DNA of 45,079 bases from Chara braunii (Eukaryota > Streptophyta > Charophyceae > Charales > Characeae): the NCBI GenBank assembly GCA_003427395.1, contig BFEA01000571.1:573562-618640 (forward strand), written 5' to 3'. A program made the translations under genes and the position numbers. Shown piece after piece: positions 31,805 through 42,221 of this stretch. The notes beneath the pieces are model-generated. The model was not told the DNA's origin and did not search any database. It was given only the letters and a program-made list of their open reading frames with translations. How positions within the stretch are numbered: position 1 is the stretch's first letter; every line of letters begins with the position of its first letter.

Positions 31805-32386
31805 TTGGAAAAGGCTCGACCATGGCGCAGTAGCGGGCTGTATGGCTATAGGTCGAGATGCATCCAGTCCAGCTGGAGATGGGAGTGGATGTCGGGAGAT
31901 GGGCCTACGGTGACGGCTATATTGGACTATATCTACGGTAGGCAGGAGGCAAAACTGAAGGTAGACGTAGAAGGGGGGAAAGAAGAAGAGACGAGGGCAA
32001 ATCAGGGCTTACAGATGGCGATTACGGAGGCAAAGGGCCGTGCTGAGAGAAGGTGCAGGCGGGATGGAGTCACCGACGAAATCAGGGTGACGGTCTCGTA
32101 TCTGGAAGCCGAGACTTCCACGGATACCGTTGAGAGGGAGCAACGACATTTCCACCGCGATACGGAAGCAGAAAGCGAGGCAAGCGACTTAGAGGCCACG
32201 GCCCAGTCCTGGCAGGGACTGGATCAGTGGCGACGGGACCACCCGCCCACTGAACTAGTGGAAAGTGGCCCAGAGGCCAACTCGAGACAACGGAGAGACC
32301 AGCACCGCCAGACTGAAAAGCGCGGGAGTCGACTCTCGGAAGAGAACAAGAACAAGGGCGTCGAGACTGGGACAAGGAGACAGTGA
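31805..32386 (+). pseudogene. Gag-like ORF in left arm
   Basis: A 193-codon open frame with no recognised domain. It is highly charged (Glu, Arg, Asp, Gln) and looks like a helical or coiled-coil gag-type N-terminal region. Its minus-strand relative at 38547-39056 shares TDTVEREQRHFHRD versus TNTVDREQTHLDRD, GLDQWRRDHPP versus GLEQWQRDHPP, and VESGPEANSR in both. Similarity over about 150 codons with mostly conservative changes suggests the frame was once translated. Just downstream (about 32425-32510) a related stretch, ESCPEASSRRRGGQHERR, repeats VESGPEANSRQRRDQHRQ, an internal duplication. No zinc knuckle, protease or RT follows, so membership of a retrotransposon polyprotein is only a guess. 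Confidence 0.5.
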
Positions 32387-34350
32387 GGGAGGCCCGAGAA
32401 CAACGTGTTTTCGAGGGAGGGGGCCCGTAGAGAGTTGCCCCGAGGCTAGCTCAAGGCGACGGGGAGGTCAACATGAAAGAAGAACAGGGGCCAGCGTGGC
32501 GAGACAGCTAGAGATGAGTAGAGACTGGGCTGCAGTGAGAAGGAGCGCGTGATAGATACGTGAGCATGGGCGACGAGGGGAGCGTCCAGTTGATGTTCTA
32601 TCGCGAGCAGAAAGAGAGTGGTGCTGAGAACCCACGGGTTGCAAGAGAGAGGAAGAGAAAAAAGGGGGGGGGGCACAGGCTCTCTCTCCATTACCCGTCG
32701 ATGTGACCTATCTAACTAGTGCAGCGCACTGCGAGGGGCCTTTCTGTGGCGCTGTCACCGGGCACTACGTTCCCTTCTCTAAGCAGGAGGCTGTGCGCGC
32801 GCGCCTAGGCTAGCTAGCATGTGATCAGCGGGACGTTGTGATAGTTTCCTGCATTAGCAAAGAAGTTTCGCGGCAACAGAACCAGGGGCGTTGAGCAGTC
32901 AAGATCAAGAGAGAGAGTGGGTTACTTGAGTGACTCGTTTGGTTGACGTCAACTTTCACCAGTGACTCGTTTGGTTGACGTCAACTTTCACCCAGTTGGA
33001 GTGATGAGATCTCTTGTTGCTTTCAGAAGACCGTACCATCTTCCGTCTTCGGAGTGAGCGCAGCCGCGAGCTAGTGCGCATAGTGTGGGCAACGGGAATG
33101 CAAGTACACGGCGGAAGTCGAATTCCCGAGAGACGTTCATGGGTGAATAATTGTTGACGTCACAGGCTATGACTGTTTTCTTTCTTTCTTTCTCCTCCCT
33201 CTCAGTCTCGGCATGATCGACGGTGAAGGCTAGTATCATACCCAACCTCACGTTCTGATAGTCAGTATCTGATGACAGGCAAAAAACTCGGGCAAAGGGT
33301 ATGAGGGAGCAGGACGCTAGGAACGGGGTTAGCCGTGAGCCGAAGTGGAGTCAAACTAGTGAGCGTACATTTCAGGACGCGTGTTCTAGGAGGAGTATGG
33401 GTCAGCATTGACTTCTCCTGGTCAGGTCAACTAGCAACGAGCACCCTGGCTATATGCTAAGTTTGGCAAGTGTTCGGGGAAGCGTTGGGTGACATTATAT
33501 GGGTTCGCTCGTCACTGTTGACGCCGCCCCTTTTTCTTGATATGACCGACCTGTGGCGATGGAACTGAAGAGAAGGTCACGGGGTGCTGTTTGTGATAAG
33601 GCCTGTTAAAGTAAGGAGGGCTCACACGTGCACCAGCCGAATATTGGCGAGCAAAGGGTTGGCTGGGTGAGAGGTGGTCGATATTTGGGGAGGGCATTAG
33701 TGAGAACGCGTTAGACAGATCTACACAGAAGGGTAGTTTAGTGGACGTCAACGCGCTCCGAAGCTCGTTCGCCGCATTAGAGCGATGATCATCTCTTGGC
33801 CATTACCTTCTATTCTGAGCATCGTTACTGGTGACATTCTGGGTATTGTTAATCAAGTAAGGCATGAGAGTTAGAAAGGAGTCAGAGTTACAAATGAGAT
33901 CGGATGGGCACTTGTGGCGGGAACTGGGCGCTAACTAAGAGTGATTCGTACCTATGACAGAAGCCGTGATTGGAAATTGTCTGTAAATTGGACGAGTCGT
34001 ATTAGGTAACCCATCACAAACCACCATGCAGTCAATCCCAATTACAGAGGAGGAAAAAGAGGGACTCACCGATCGTGAGATGTGACGCTCAGGCAATCGA
34101 AGTGCCCTCCCTCCTTTGCTTGCGGTTCGCGATTGACCCCAACTGTTCAAGCGTCTCCATTTTTACTAGTTTATGTGTACTGTATCGATGAACTGAGGGA
34201 TAATCTTCCCTTAATGGGCAGTCGTTGAACTCTGTAATCAGTCTAATACACCGTATCACGCATATGCCGTGAGTGACAATTTGGTATTGTGTATTGAGAG
34301 CGGGAGATATTGTTAGGTTAGCGTGATCTATCCTTTTTCTGATAGGAGCC
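32301..34350. other. Gene-free stretch between arms
   Basis: No recognised gene. It has a 33-bp tandem pair (agtgactcgtttggttgacg followed by tcaactttcacc, about 32929-32994) and three TGACGTCA sites (32944, 32976, 33155). Confidence 0.45.
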
Positions 34351-37136
34351 GTGGAGGGAGGAGAGCTTTCTAGGATTCGATCTGTCGAACCGGCTAATCT
34401 GATAAGACCATGGGATGTGACTCAAGTTTTTATCACCTATTTGTGTGTGTTTTACCCTCACCTCCGCCCGTTTGCATGTTTTGAGCTACCTATGGAATTA
34501 TTAAACCTGAGTCGTTCTAAAGGTAACGAGAATGGCTTGGATTTCCCTTTCCCCATGAGCTCTTGCTCCTAAGATGCTTGCCGACTGGGTTTCGAATGAC
34601 AAGCCATTGGGAATGAGTCTGCTGACATATAGTAATAAGGAAGAGGGACTGAGACCTCCTCACGCCATTGATGGACAAAAAACATTCTGTGTTACGAAGA
34701 ATAGCGTACTTATTGGTAAAGTTCCTACTGGATGGTGATTAAAGAAGGGAGGAGGAGGAGAATAAGTATAAAATCTTGAACATAAACCCTGAGTTGAAGT
34801 CGATATGGAAAGAGAAAGCCATCGTTTGACTCTTAAGAATCAATTCATTCAGGGTTCTCTTTCACACTGTTTGATCAGGCCGATGCCGATAGAGCAAAAG
34901 CGTGTGCTACTCCTAAAAACGTTGATATTCCTGAGTTACCTTTGTGGTCAAATAGGACCGTGCTTCTGCCTTGGAAGTGCATGTTTTTAACCTATGTGTT
35001 CCCTGATGCGTGCTGGCATAGTGAAATGCCTTTTCATTTGTGGGTAGAGCTGTAAAACTACCTTTTGCTTCTTGAGCATTACGGTGAAGCCTCCCAATTG
35101 AGGCGCGAGATCGGCAGGCCTAGGATGCTGAACTCTCAGTGGGAAATGAGGAGTGTTCCCCTCCGGACATAATAGACATTCGAACACGAACTCATCCTAT
35201 TTTGGCCTGATCCCTTCCAACTCGTGAGTGACACTACAATCAGAGAGTTAGCCCTCCCCATACAAACCAAGAAGCATCTGTTGATACGGAGCACCGCACT
35301 CAGGGACAATCCTATGTACTACTTGAGAGGACTGTAACTGACGGTGTTGTGTACTCGCCTAGGGGCGTTGGGGATTACTGTTAGTCATCATCAATGATCA
35401 ATCGGGTGAAGTCTATCTTCGGTGGTAAAGTGTACTTCGTGCAACAAAAGTTGTTGCCTGTAATACCCCCAGTGTAGTTTGGGGAAAGACCATTTTGACG
35501 AACTCGACCTGGCATACTGTGTAGACTGGGACCGAGTTTAGCGCTGAGTACATGAGCGTGGGATATGCTTAACTGAGACCACACTCCGTTGTTCAGGTAC
35601 TCCATACTCAGGCGGAGGGCGTGATCTGTCCTTAAGACCGAACGTAGAAGTGAGGCTCCTACAGATGGTCCTTGTTTCTCCGGTAGGTGAGGGACTGCTA
35701 AGTTTCACGGAGTTTGTGTTTTATATCCACGGGCTGGCGTGAGAGGGCATAACCATGTGGGACTCAGATGGAGCGACCTGCGCCCTGTGATCCTAGATTG
35801 ACGTAACATCTACCTCTGGAAGTTCATCGAGGACCCTCAGAAAGTATTGGTCACTACTTGTAGCAGGTCTTTTCATGCTTCGTTAGCATCATTGGCAATG
35901 TGCAAGAGACGCTCTTCGTCTTTCGCTCTCGATATTGTCATTTTCTCAGACGGATAACAGTTGACCCACGTGTTTCTCGTGATGTTTTACTATGAACCCT
36001 GGCTGGACCATTGACATTTTTAGTTGACCCAGGTGTTTCTCGTGATGTTTTACTATGAACCCTGGCTGGACCACTGGCATTTTTAGAGTGAGTTACCACT
36101 CATTCCTCCAACGGAGATTCAATACCAAAGGTTAATCATTACGTAATCCCGGTCAGTTGCTCTCCGGTCAGTTTCAGTCAACCAACACACCCATTGGAGA
36201 CACATAAATCCAGTCTCAGTGCTCGTTTTGCATGTGAATATAACCTAGCTGCTTCAGGTCAGTGAGTCAATGCGAGCTCCTCTCATTCCGAACGCATCAG
36301 GCCGTCTGATACCCTGTAGATTAGACCTTGAAGGGTGAGCCCATCATCCACCTTGGGTTGAAAGGTTAAACGTGGCACTCTAACTAATTCTAAGCAAGCC
36401 ACCTAACTGTAAAAATTGGATAAGTTCGATAGTCACTTTTGTTCTCCTAAATTGATTTTGTATATGACTCTATTTGCTCTCGAGAGTTAAAACGATCTGT
36501 AATTAAAGGTACTTCTTGTCTGTTCTCTGTAAAATATTCGTTTGGACGAGGAACCCTAGGCACGAGAACGATCTTCCTTTTTACGTGCGGAGCCCCCCTG
36601 GAGTTACCCGTGGCCCAACCTACTCTTTGCTGAGATTTGGGATGTGTTGGAGTCGTGAGGGAAGGGGAGGTCTTGGTGATGAAATGTCATGTCACTCTGG
36701 AAAGATATGAAAATGGGAAGAAGAGGCATGCCAAGACATGGACTCTCACGGACAAACTCAACGAGAACATGCAGTCCGGATATTCAAAAAGGAAAGGTAT
36801 ATAAAATATGTGTCCTACTTTTATGGTCGCGATGGTAAGCTACACAATACCGGCTCACTCCTAGAGATGGTGGAGCAGGCCCGAACAAGACTCAAGTGAG
36901 TACAAAGATATCGAAATCTCACTATTAGCATTTCAAACTTCAAATAACACCCAACGATCAGCTACGTTTTCAGCGTTCCGCCACTGTGTGACCAATGTTC
37001 AATGATTTATTATCCCAGCAACATTCAACCATCTGTCAATCAACACTCATTTTTACTTGCCTCAGGAGATCAGTTTTTAGACGAACAACGTTTCTCTACG
37101 ATGACATTGGATCAGCCTCTATAACCACTGCTGCAT
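34351..37136 (+). pseudogene. Coding-like, frameshifted region of unknown protein
   Basis: I do not recognise a family. Several plus-strand segments in different frames read like protein: LADWVSNDKPLGMSLLTYSN (about 34570-34640); DIPELPLWSNRTVLLPWKCM then FLTYVFPDACWH and MPFHLWVEL (34930-35050); ELALPIQTKKHLLI (35240-35300); SLASLAMCKRRSSSFALDIV then IFSDG (35870-35960); and KYVSYFYGRDGKLHNTGSLL then EMVEQARTRL (36800-36895). Stops and frame changes separate them. All read toward the better-preserved ORF at 37137-37767, so they may be decayed upstream parts of one large protein gene. A 62-bp tandem duplication (35961-36022, 36023-36085) has also broken the frame. Confidence 0.4.
35961..36085. 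repeat. 62-bp tandem duplication
   Basis: Two near-identical copies of ttgacccacgtgtttctcgt ... gaaccctggctggaccatt. The length is not a multiple of three, so it would shift any reading frame crossing it. Confidence 0.95.
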
Positions 37137-37767
37137 ATGAGTACAGTTCAGTCATCCCCTGTTAACGGGGCAGTCTTGACCAATCTCAACCAGATTCCTC
37201 TCAAGGATGCCTTTCAATATCAATACCTCAGTGCAGTCTGTTTCGTTGTCCTCACCAGTTTCGCAGAGGGAAGTATTTATGACCTGAGACTACGTGAAAA
37301 AGGGCAAGGAAACTCATGAACATTTTGACTTAGTCAGGATTGCTGCCGCTAGGTACCTTGAGGAGAGAGAAAGGGAGCTTGATGAGAGTGGGATAAAACT
37401 GATTCGTAGCTTCGGGTCGAGGCTCTACACAGACTACCCTAAGCCTCCAGTTCCTTTTACTCTCACAGATGGTTCTTACTGGGGTGACCTGGTAGATCTG
37501 GCCAAGAGGTACATCTCTCCAGCAGTGATCGATTATGAGGCAGTGATTGAACCATCAGATTTCCAGCATCTCAGGCGAGGGATTTTCTCACGGCCATATC
37601 TTCCAACTCTATGGGAGGAGTTTTGTGCTATGGTTGACTTCTGTATCATGGGACTTGGATGGAAGTGTTTAGAGCTGGCAGGCTTCAGGTGGCTCTACAT
37701 CCAGAGACCACAACCTCAAAGAGTACGGAGACATGGCACGAAGCACAAGAGACATACAACAAAATGA
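37137..37767 (+). pseudogene. Unrecognised protein family, copy 2 (one frameshift)
   Basis: An unrecognised product of about 210 residues. Frame 1 from the ATG at 37137 reads VLTNLNQIPLKDAFQYQYLS, CFVVLTSFAEGSIYDLRL. At about 37290 two bases present in copy 1 (ctctacg versus ctacg) are missing, and the frame continues as VKKGKETHEHFDLVRIAAAR, YLEERERELDESGIKLIRSF, LYTDYPKPPVPF, YWGDLVDLAKRYISP, LWEEFCAMVDFCIMGLGWKC and LYIQRPQPQRVRRHGTKHKR. Features seen: a hydrophobic N-terminal stretch, a charged helical segment, a Tyr/Pro-rich motif, a hydrophobic segment and a strongly basic tail. The inverted copy at 23835-24735 conserves all of these. Replacement changes are often conservative (LVDLAKRY versus LLDLANRY), hinting at past selection. 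It lies inside the inverted-arm structure. Confidence 0.7.
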
Positions 37768-38000
37768 GAGATTGAGAGTCTGACCGAGAGGGATGAGTGA
37801 GGACTCGAGACTAGTGCTGGCCATGCTCTCTTCCATGTGTACTTTCGAAGACTAGTATGAGTTCTCACTCTTCCCTCATTTAACTTTGTCTTTGCCCGAG
37901 TCAGTTAGTCTTGCTTCCTGCATTGTCATTGCTGATGATTGCATTTCTCTGGTGATTCAGTCACAGTTATCAAAATTAGTAAATTGGCAAAATTGATGCA
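37768..38000 (+). repeat. Conserved 3' flank of unrecognised family
   Basis: This flank matches the inverse of about 23840-24090: gagggatgagtgaggactc, gagttctcactcttccctca and tcaaaattagtaaattggca all recur in copy 1 with few changes. Conservation beyond the stop points to a duplicated unit (element or gene plus 3' UTR), not just a shared domain. Confidence 0.75.
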
Positions 38001-38549
38001 TGCATGACATATCAGAACTTTATGACTATTATTTGCATGATTCTTTGCTGTTCCGAATCAAAAGAAAAGATTCCTAAGACCGGGAACCGGCGAAGACCGG
38101 AATTGAAGAGTCTCGCTTGAAGCCGGAGGCACACAACAGGAAGGGATTTGCTTTATTTAGTTTATTTTATTCATTGCAAACGTCATCCAAATCTTGCGTG
38201 ACAACATGTTGGCTTTCTGGTCGCCTAAAGAGGCCCGACTAGAAAAAGTGCGACAGCGCGTGCGGAGCCCCCGGCCCGGAAGAGAGAACGTAGTGTCTGC
38301 TGACGAAGACGCAAAGATCCCCCTCGATGCTCTGCACAAGTCGCAGGTCGGTGACAACTATCTCGCGTGACCAGACTCTTGCATAAGTGGTTGACATCAA
38401 CATAGCTACTTTGTGCACCGCCAGACGTTCTCACGTTCGATTGGTCGCACGTGAACCACCTAGACATCTGTTGACCCCTGAGCCTCTCCTCTCTCTCGAT
38501 CTTATGCGTGATTGTCGCACGCGTCCCTGTCACTACCCCCTTGGCCTCA
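38001..38549. other. Short gene-free stretch before right arm
   Basis: No gene recognised. It carries a small inverted duplication (gaccgggaaccggcgaagac near 38080). Confidence 0.4.
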
Positions 38550-39056
38550 ATCTCGTCGCCCTCGCGAGTTGGCTTCAGGACCACTTTCCACAGGCTCGAC
38601 GGGCGGGTGGTCCCGTTGCCACTGCTCCAGACCGTGCCAAGACAGTGTTTCTGCCGCACTGATTTCTCTCTCTTCCCCGGAGTCCCGGTCCAGGTGCGTC
38701 TGCTCTCTATCTACAGTATTGGTAGAGGTCTCTGCCTCGTGGTAAGCAACTATCACCTGGACTTCAGCAGTGACGTCGTCCTGCGTGCACCTGCGCTTGG
38801 CTCTATCTTTTGCTTCGGTCACGGCCGCCTGCAGTTTCTGATCCGCTCTCATCTCTGCCTCCCTAGCTCCGTCTACATTGATCTTCAATTTTGCCTTGTC
38901 TCCCCCGTCATAGTTGAGCATAGTGGTGACCCAAGGACCCTCCCCGGACATCGGCCTCCAGCGTGTCAGGAGGTTCCAGCAGTCTGGCCTATAGCCATGC
39001 AGAGCCATGGCCGTGCGCTTCCCGGGATAGTCTGAGCTTGGGCACTTGGTGCACAC
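38547..39056 (-). pseudogene. Gag-like ORF in right arm
   Basis: A 169-codon minus-strand open frame homologous to 31805-32386. Shared blocks include MSGEGPWVT versus MSGDGPTVT, KAKLKINVDGAREAEMRADQ versus EAKLKVDVEGGKEEETRANQ, VTEAKDRAKRRC versus ITEAKGRAERRC, and QWQRDHPP. Both frames point toward the centre of the arm pair. No known domain is identified. Downstream of the SGPEANSR motif the two ORFs lose similarity, which marks the inner end of the arms. Confidence 0.5.
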
Positions 39057-40215
39057 GCACGCAGACAGCCCACACTGGCCCCCGCTAATCTGCCTTCCTG
39101 CCTCAGACCAGCGGCGTTAGCGCAGGGAAGTAGCTTGCGAGCACCCACTGACTAATAGCTAAACAGTCAACCCCTCTCCTCCTTTTGTAGGCTCTCCCCC
39201 TAACACGATCCATGTGTTTTGATCAAGGGGCTCAAATAGCTTTTAAAATTCAGCATATTAGCAATCTGTAATTAAAAAAAATAGCAAAATAAATAAAATG
39301 AAATGAAATGAGGAGAACGAGAGGCCGATCCTCAACGTTCATAGCGCCTGCAGAACCTTTTGTTGTCAACCGCTAGTCACTTCGTGCCGTGGCGTGAAGC
39401 GACCGCAGGTATGACACGGCGGTCCCATAATGGGATACCGATAGGCGCCCTCCTCCCTTCAAAACATGCCGCCGGGCTACCCCTGACGGGTACCCGTGTC
39501 TGATGGCAAGGATGGGGCTTATGACCTTCCGTGGGAGGTGATAAGCCTCCTACCAAAGCGGCTGCGGGTTGCCCCTCTTTTGGGGTCCTGCGCCAGGAAT
39601 GGAGGAAATGTGAAGGGCCAGGCCATTCTAGGCCGCCAGTCCTTCGCCACGGTTTGAAAATGAACCGTTACTTTCCCTGCGAAGTGACAAAAAGGAAATT
39701 AAATAAAAGAAATAGGTAATAATAACCAATAGAGAAAAACGACGGTTCAAAACTCTCTTGTGCCGCGGTATCACTAAAGCCATCAGACCCCGAGGAGCTA
39801 AGGCAACCATCCAGGTCTAGGCACAAATCTGGGGCTCAGCACTGAACTTTCTCCCTTCCTTTCCTTTTCCCTTTTCTCTGTACTTTTTTCTTTTACTGAC
39901 AGTGATCGTTGCCATCTCATCTACCCATAACCCAGCTACAGGTCCTCGACGCGCAGTTCAAAGTCCTGCTCCGGACTTTCACGTCCCTGAGCGAGCCCGA
40001 CGGCTGTCATGGCCACAGGCTAGCTGTGCTCTGCTGTACAGCAGGGCACCGAGCCTGTGTGGACCGACGGTAAGCGCAGTGGCGCTACCAGTGGTGCCGA
40101 CCGGACCAGTCCCGCAGCAAGTATAACCCAAAAGACCTGGTACACCACCGGAGTTCCGTGAGTTTGTCTGGTACGCAGTGGAGGGCCGAGACACCGCGCC
40201 CTTTGACACCATGGC
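38550..40215 (-). mobile_element. Long inverted arm, right copy
   Basis: Inverted counterpart of 30301-32300. Matching blocks on this strand include ggtcccataatgggat (39421-39436), ggtacccgtgtctgatggca (39489-39508), cccctcttttggggtcctgc (39571-39590), the AATAATAACC tract (39717-39726), and ggccctccactg / gggcgcggtgtc in inverse near 40170-40205. It lacks the minisatellite and A runs of the left arm. The distance between inner ends is about 6.25 kb and the overall structure about 9.9 kb. No clear target duplication was found at the outer ends, where similarity fades gradually. Confidence 0.7.
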
Positions 40216-40423
40216 GGATATATGAGGAAGGGACGCAGCGGAGGGCCGGGACTTTGGCCAGGGCCTGCCTAGGGGTGGGCGGGATATGTTTTGGTCCTGC
40301 GGCTTGTGTTGGCACGGTGCAGGAGGAAAACAAAAGTTGCCCCGCCTCCAGGCCGGCCCTGTTCCACGGGTCCCCTAACGCTTTGGAATGACACTTTCGA
40401 TTCAAGTCTGGCTGGCTGATGTA

Positions 40424-40444
40424 TTGGTGGTTGAACCACCAGTT
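40424..40444. repeat. MITE-A palindromic junction
   Basis: The sequence ttggtggttgaaccaccagt is an inverted pair of MITE-A ends with TTGA in place of the usual central TTAA. Confidence 0.6.
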
Positions 40445-40800
40445 CACACTAGCCTAAGTTGATCAAGCTACCTTCCAAGTCTCATGAGCGAGCCTCTACG
40501 TGTTTCCTTTCACGGTGGCCTTCCATGTTAGCTACCCCCAGGGACGAAGCATCGTGGCCGAATTGTGTAAACCCCAGTCAGAGCTTGGCTGAGCTTCAGG
40601 CAACTGGTGTTTCAAAAGTGTAACAGGCCTGCGGCGCTGGGGCCGTCACATATTTGTTGCTCTATGTAAGCCCAGCTCAGTGGTCTGGTAAAGGTCTAAC
40701 CTCCAGGTGCAGGACCCGGCCCTATATGGTGCCTCGTCTTGGCATCTCGCGTGAGGACCATTATGCGCATAGCATTGAGCAAGAAGTACAGAACTACGAA

Positions 40801-40870
40801 CGGGCCTAGCTCAGTTGGTACACCCATTAACTGTTGAAATAGAGACCCAAGTTCGCATTCAGATCCGGTA
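40801..40870 (+). repeat. tRNA-derived SINE head
   Basis: The A box is in cctagctcagttggtacacc. It is followed by cattaactgttgaaataga and a weakened B box, cccaagttcgcattcag. It is nearly the same as the inverted unit at 21470-21546 and related to the units at 42393 and 42945-43011. The broken B box and absent acceptor pairing exclude a working tRNA. Confidence 0.65.
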
Positions 40871-40871
40871 C

Positions 40872-40991
40872 TCTATGTGTGTCCTCGATGCAGTTGTGCA
40901 TTTCCTTTGTACTCGTGAGTTGGGTAGATGCAGTAGTCTATGTATGTCCTCGATGCAGTTGTGAGCTTCGTTTGTACTGGCGAGTTGGGTA
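40872..40991. repeat. 64-bp tandem duplication after SINE head
   Basis: tctatgtrtgtcctcgatgc ... gcgagttgggtag occurs at 40872-40927 and 40936-40991. It directly follows the tRNA-like unit and may be SINE body sequence. Confidence 0.88.
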
Positions 40992-41235
40992 GCTCCCATT
41001 CAACCACCACTAGTGCGTTTCCCAGCCATTTTTCTCTAGCATGGCTGGCTGGCTGCCTGCTGTGTCGGACGTGATGCATCGGCCTTAAGTTTTGCTTGGA
41101 AAAACATGCAGGCCGACCAGGACCAAGGAGCGACTCGCTTTGGCTGGATGTTGTCCTAGCAAAGCAAGAGGCTTTTGATTCCAGCCGGGCGCAGCGTACA
41201 GGCGGCCGCATCGTAGAAAAATGGATGGGAAACAT

Positions 41236-41438
41236 CCTGGTGGTTTAATGGCAATCTTGGAGAGTGCACAGGCCTCACATTTGTCACAAACCTTAAACCG
41301 TCAGTACATCTGAGAAAGCAGATTGAACCTCTCCTAAAAAATAGGAGGCCAAGAACCGCCATTCATTTATCGACAGTCCATGGCCGTCTAATTTTTAGCA
41401 GAGGCACAATCTCCTTTTTTGGATATCCTGGTGGTTTA
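41236..41438. repeat. MITE-A ends, partial elements
   Basis: cctggtggtttaa (41236-41248), ttaaaccgtcagtac (41293-41307) and cctggtggttta (41427-41438). The pair 41293-41438 could be one 146-bp element with diverged ends, and the first could be the right end of another. Confidence 0.5.
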
Positions 41439-42063
41439 GCTCCCCATTTTTTTTTATTTTTTTTTTGTTCTTTTTTGTTTTGTTTTGTTTTTTAGAGTTT
41501 TGACTCCACCTTATGGTACTAGACATCCAAAGTCCCCACCTTCAACAAGTAGAGGTATTGTGATGATACACCCCCAAAGTACTTCTGATGATCACCTCCG
41601 GCGTTGCGGAGCCTCCTGCAGACATCACACTCTACTCTGCTACCCCCCTTTCCACCGATTCTGCTCCGGCGCGAACACGTTTTTGATACCTACAGAGGCT
41701 CCCCAGCTAAAATGCGATTGTTGCGGAGCCCGCTCCAATTAATTTTAGGCCTTCTAACGTATCCGTCTTCTTTTTGTTTGTGTCAAGACCATTTTAATTA
41801 TCGTTTACTACCCAAATCGCTGATTTTGTCAAAGTTAATGCAGCAGACTCGGAGGCTTACTAGCACTTCATCCGTTCGTACCTCAATTCGATTTCTGAGT
41901 AGAACATGTCGAAGTCTTCGGTGAACCAAAAATGAGTTTGCCTCAACAAATCAGAACTTAAGAAGGATGCTAATCGACAATACCTGTGCGCGCCCTTTTT
42001 TGCATTCTCCTGCGCATTGGCAAAACTCTTAAGTCTCTCTCCTTCATCTTTGTAACAACTCCA

Positions 42064-42094
<31 letters not shown>

Positions 42095-42221
42095 TGGTTT
42101 TCACATATGATGCATGGTAGATTTTGGACTGGTGTGCAGGATCTCCACAATCGGATAGAGTAGTAGCCATAAGGCGGCATTCATTTTTTATTATTTCGAT
42201 TGAAGGAGTGGAGGTCAGATT

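Larger units (their letters stand above)
30301..32300 (+). mobile_element. Long inverted arm, left copy
   Basis: Left member of a diverged inverted pair with 38550-40215. Landmarks found in inverted form in the right arm, from outside inward, include: gggcgcggtgttccggccct; ctgcacgacgggccct; taaaagaaaaggggagaaag; a run of TTATTATTACC; cggttcgaattt; ggaccccaaaagaggggcga; catcggacacgggtacccc; gatcccattatgggacc; and the ORF at 31805-32386. The arms differ by many substitutions and by indels (a 30-bp repeat and long A runs occur only here). They are either the long terminal inverted repeats of one old element or two copies of one retroelement 5' region in opposite orientation. Confidence 0.7.

Noticed and set aside
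40801-40870. Functional tRNA gene
   Set aside because: The A box is good, but the B box is altered, the acceptor ends do not pair and near-identical degenerate copies exist elsewhere. A SINE head is the better reading.
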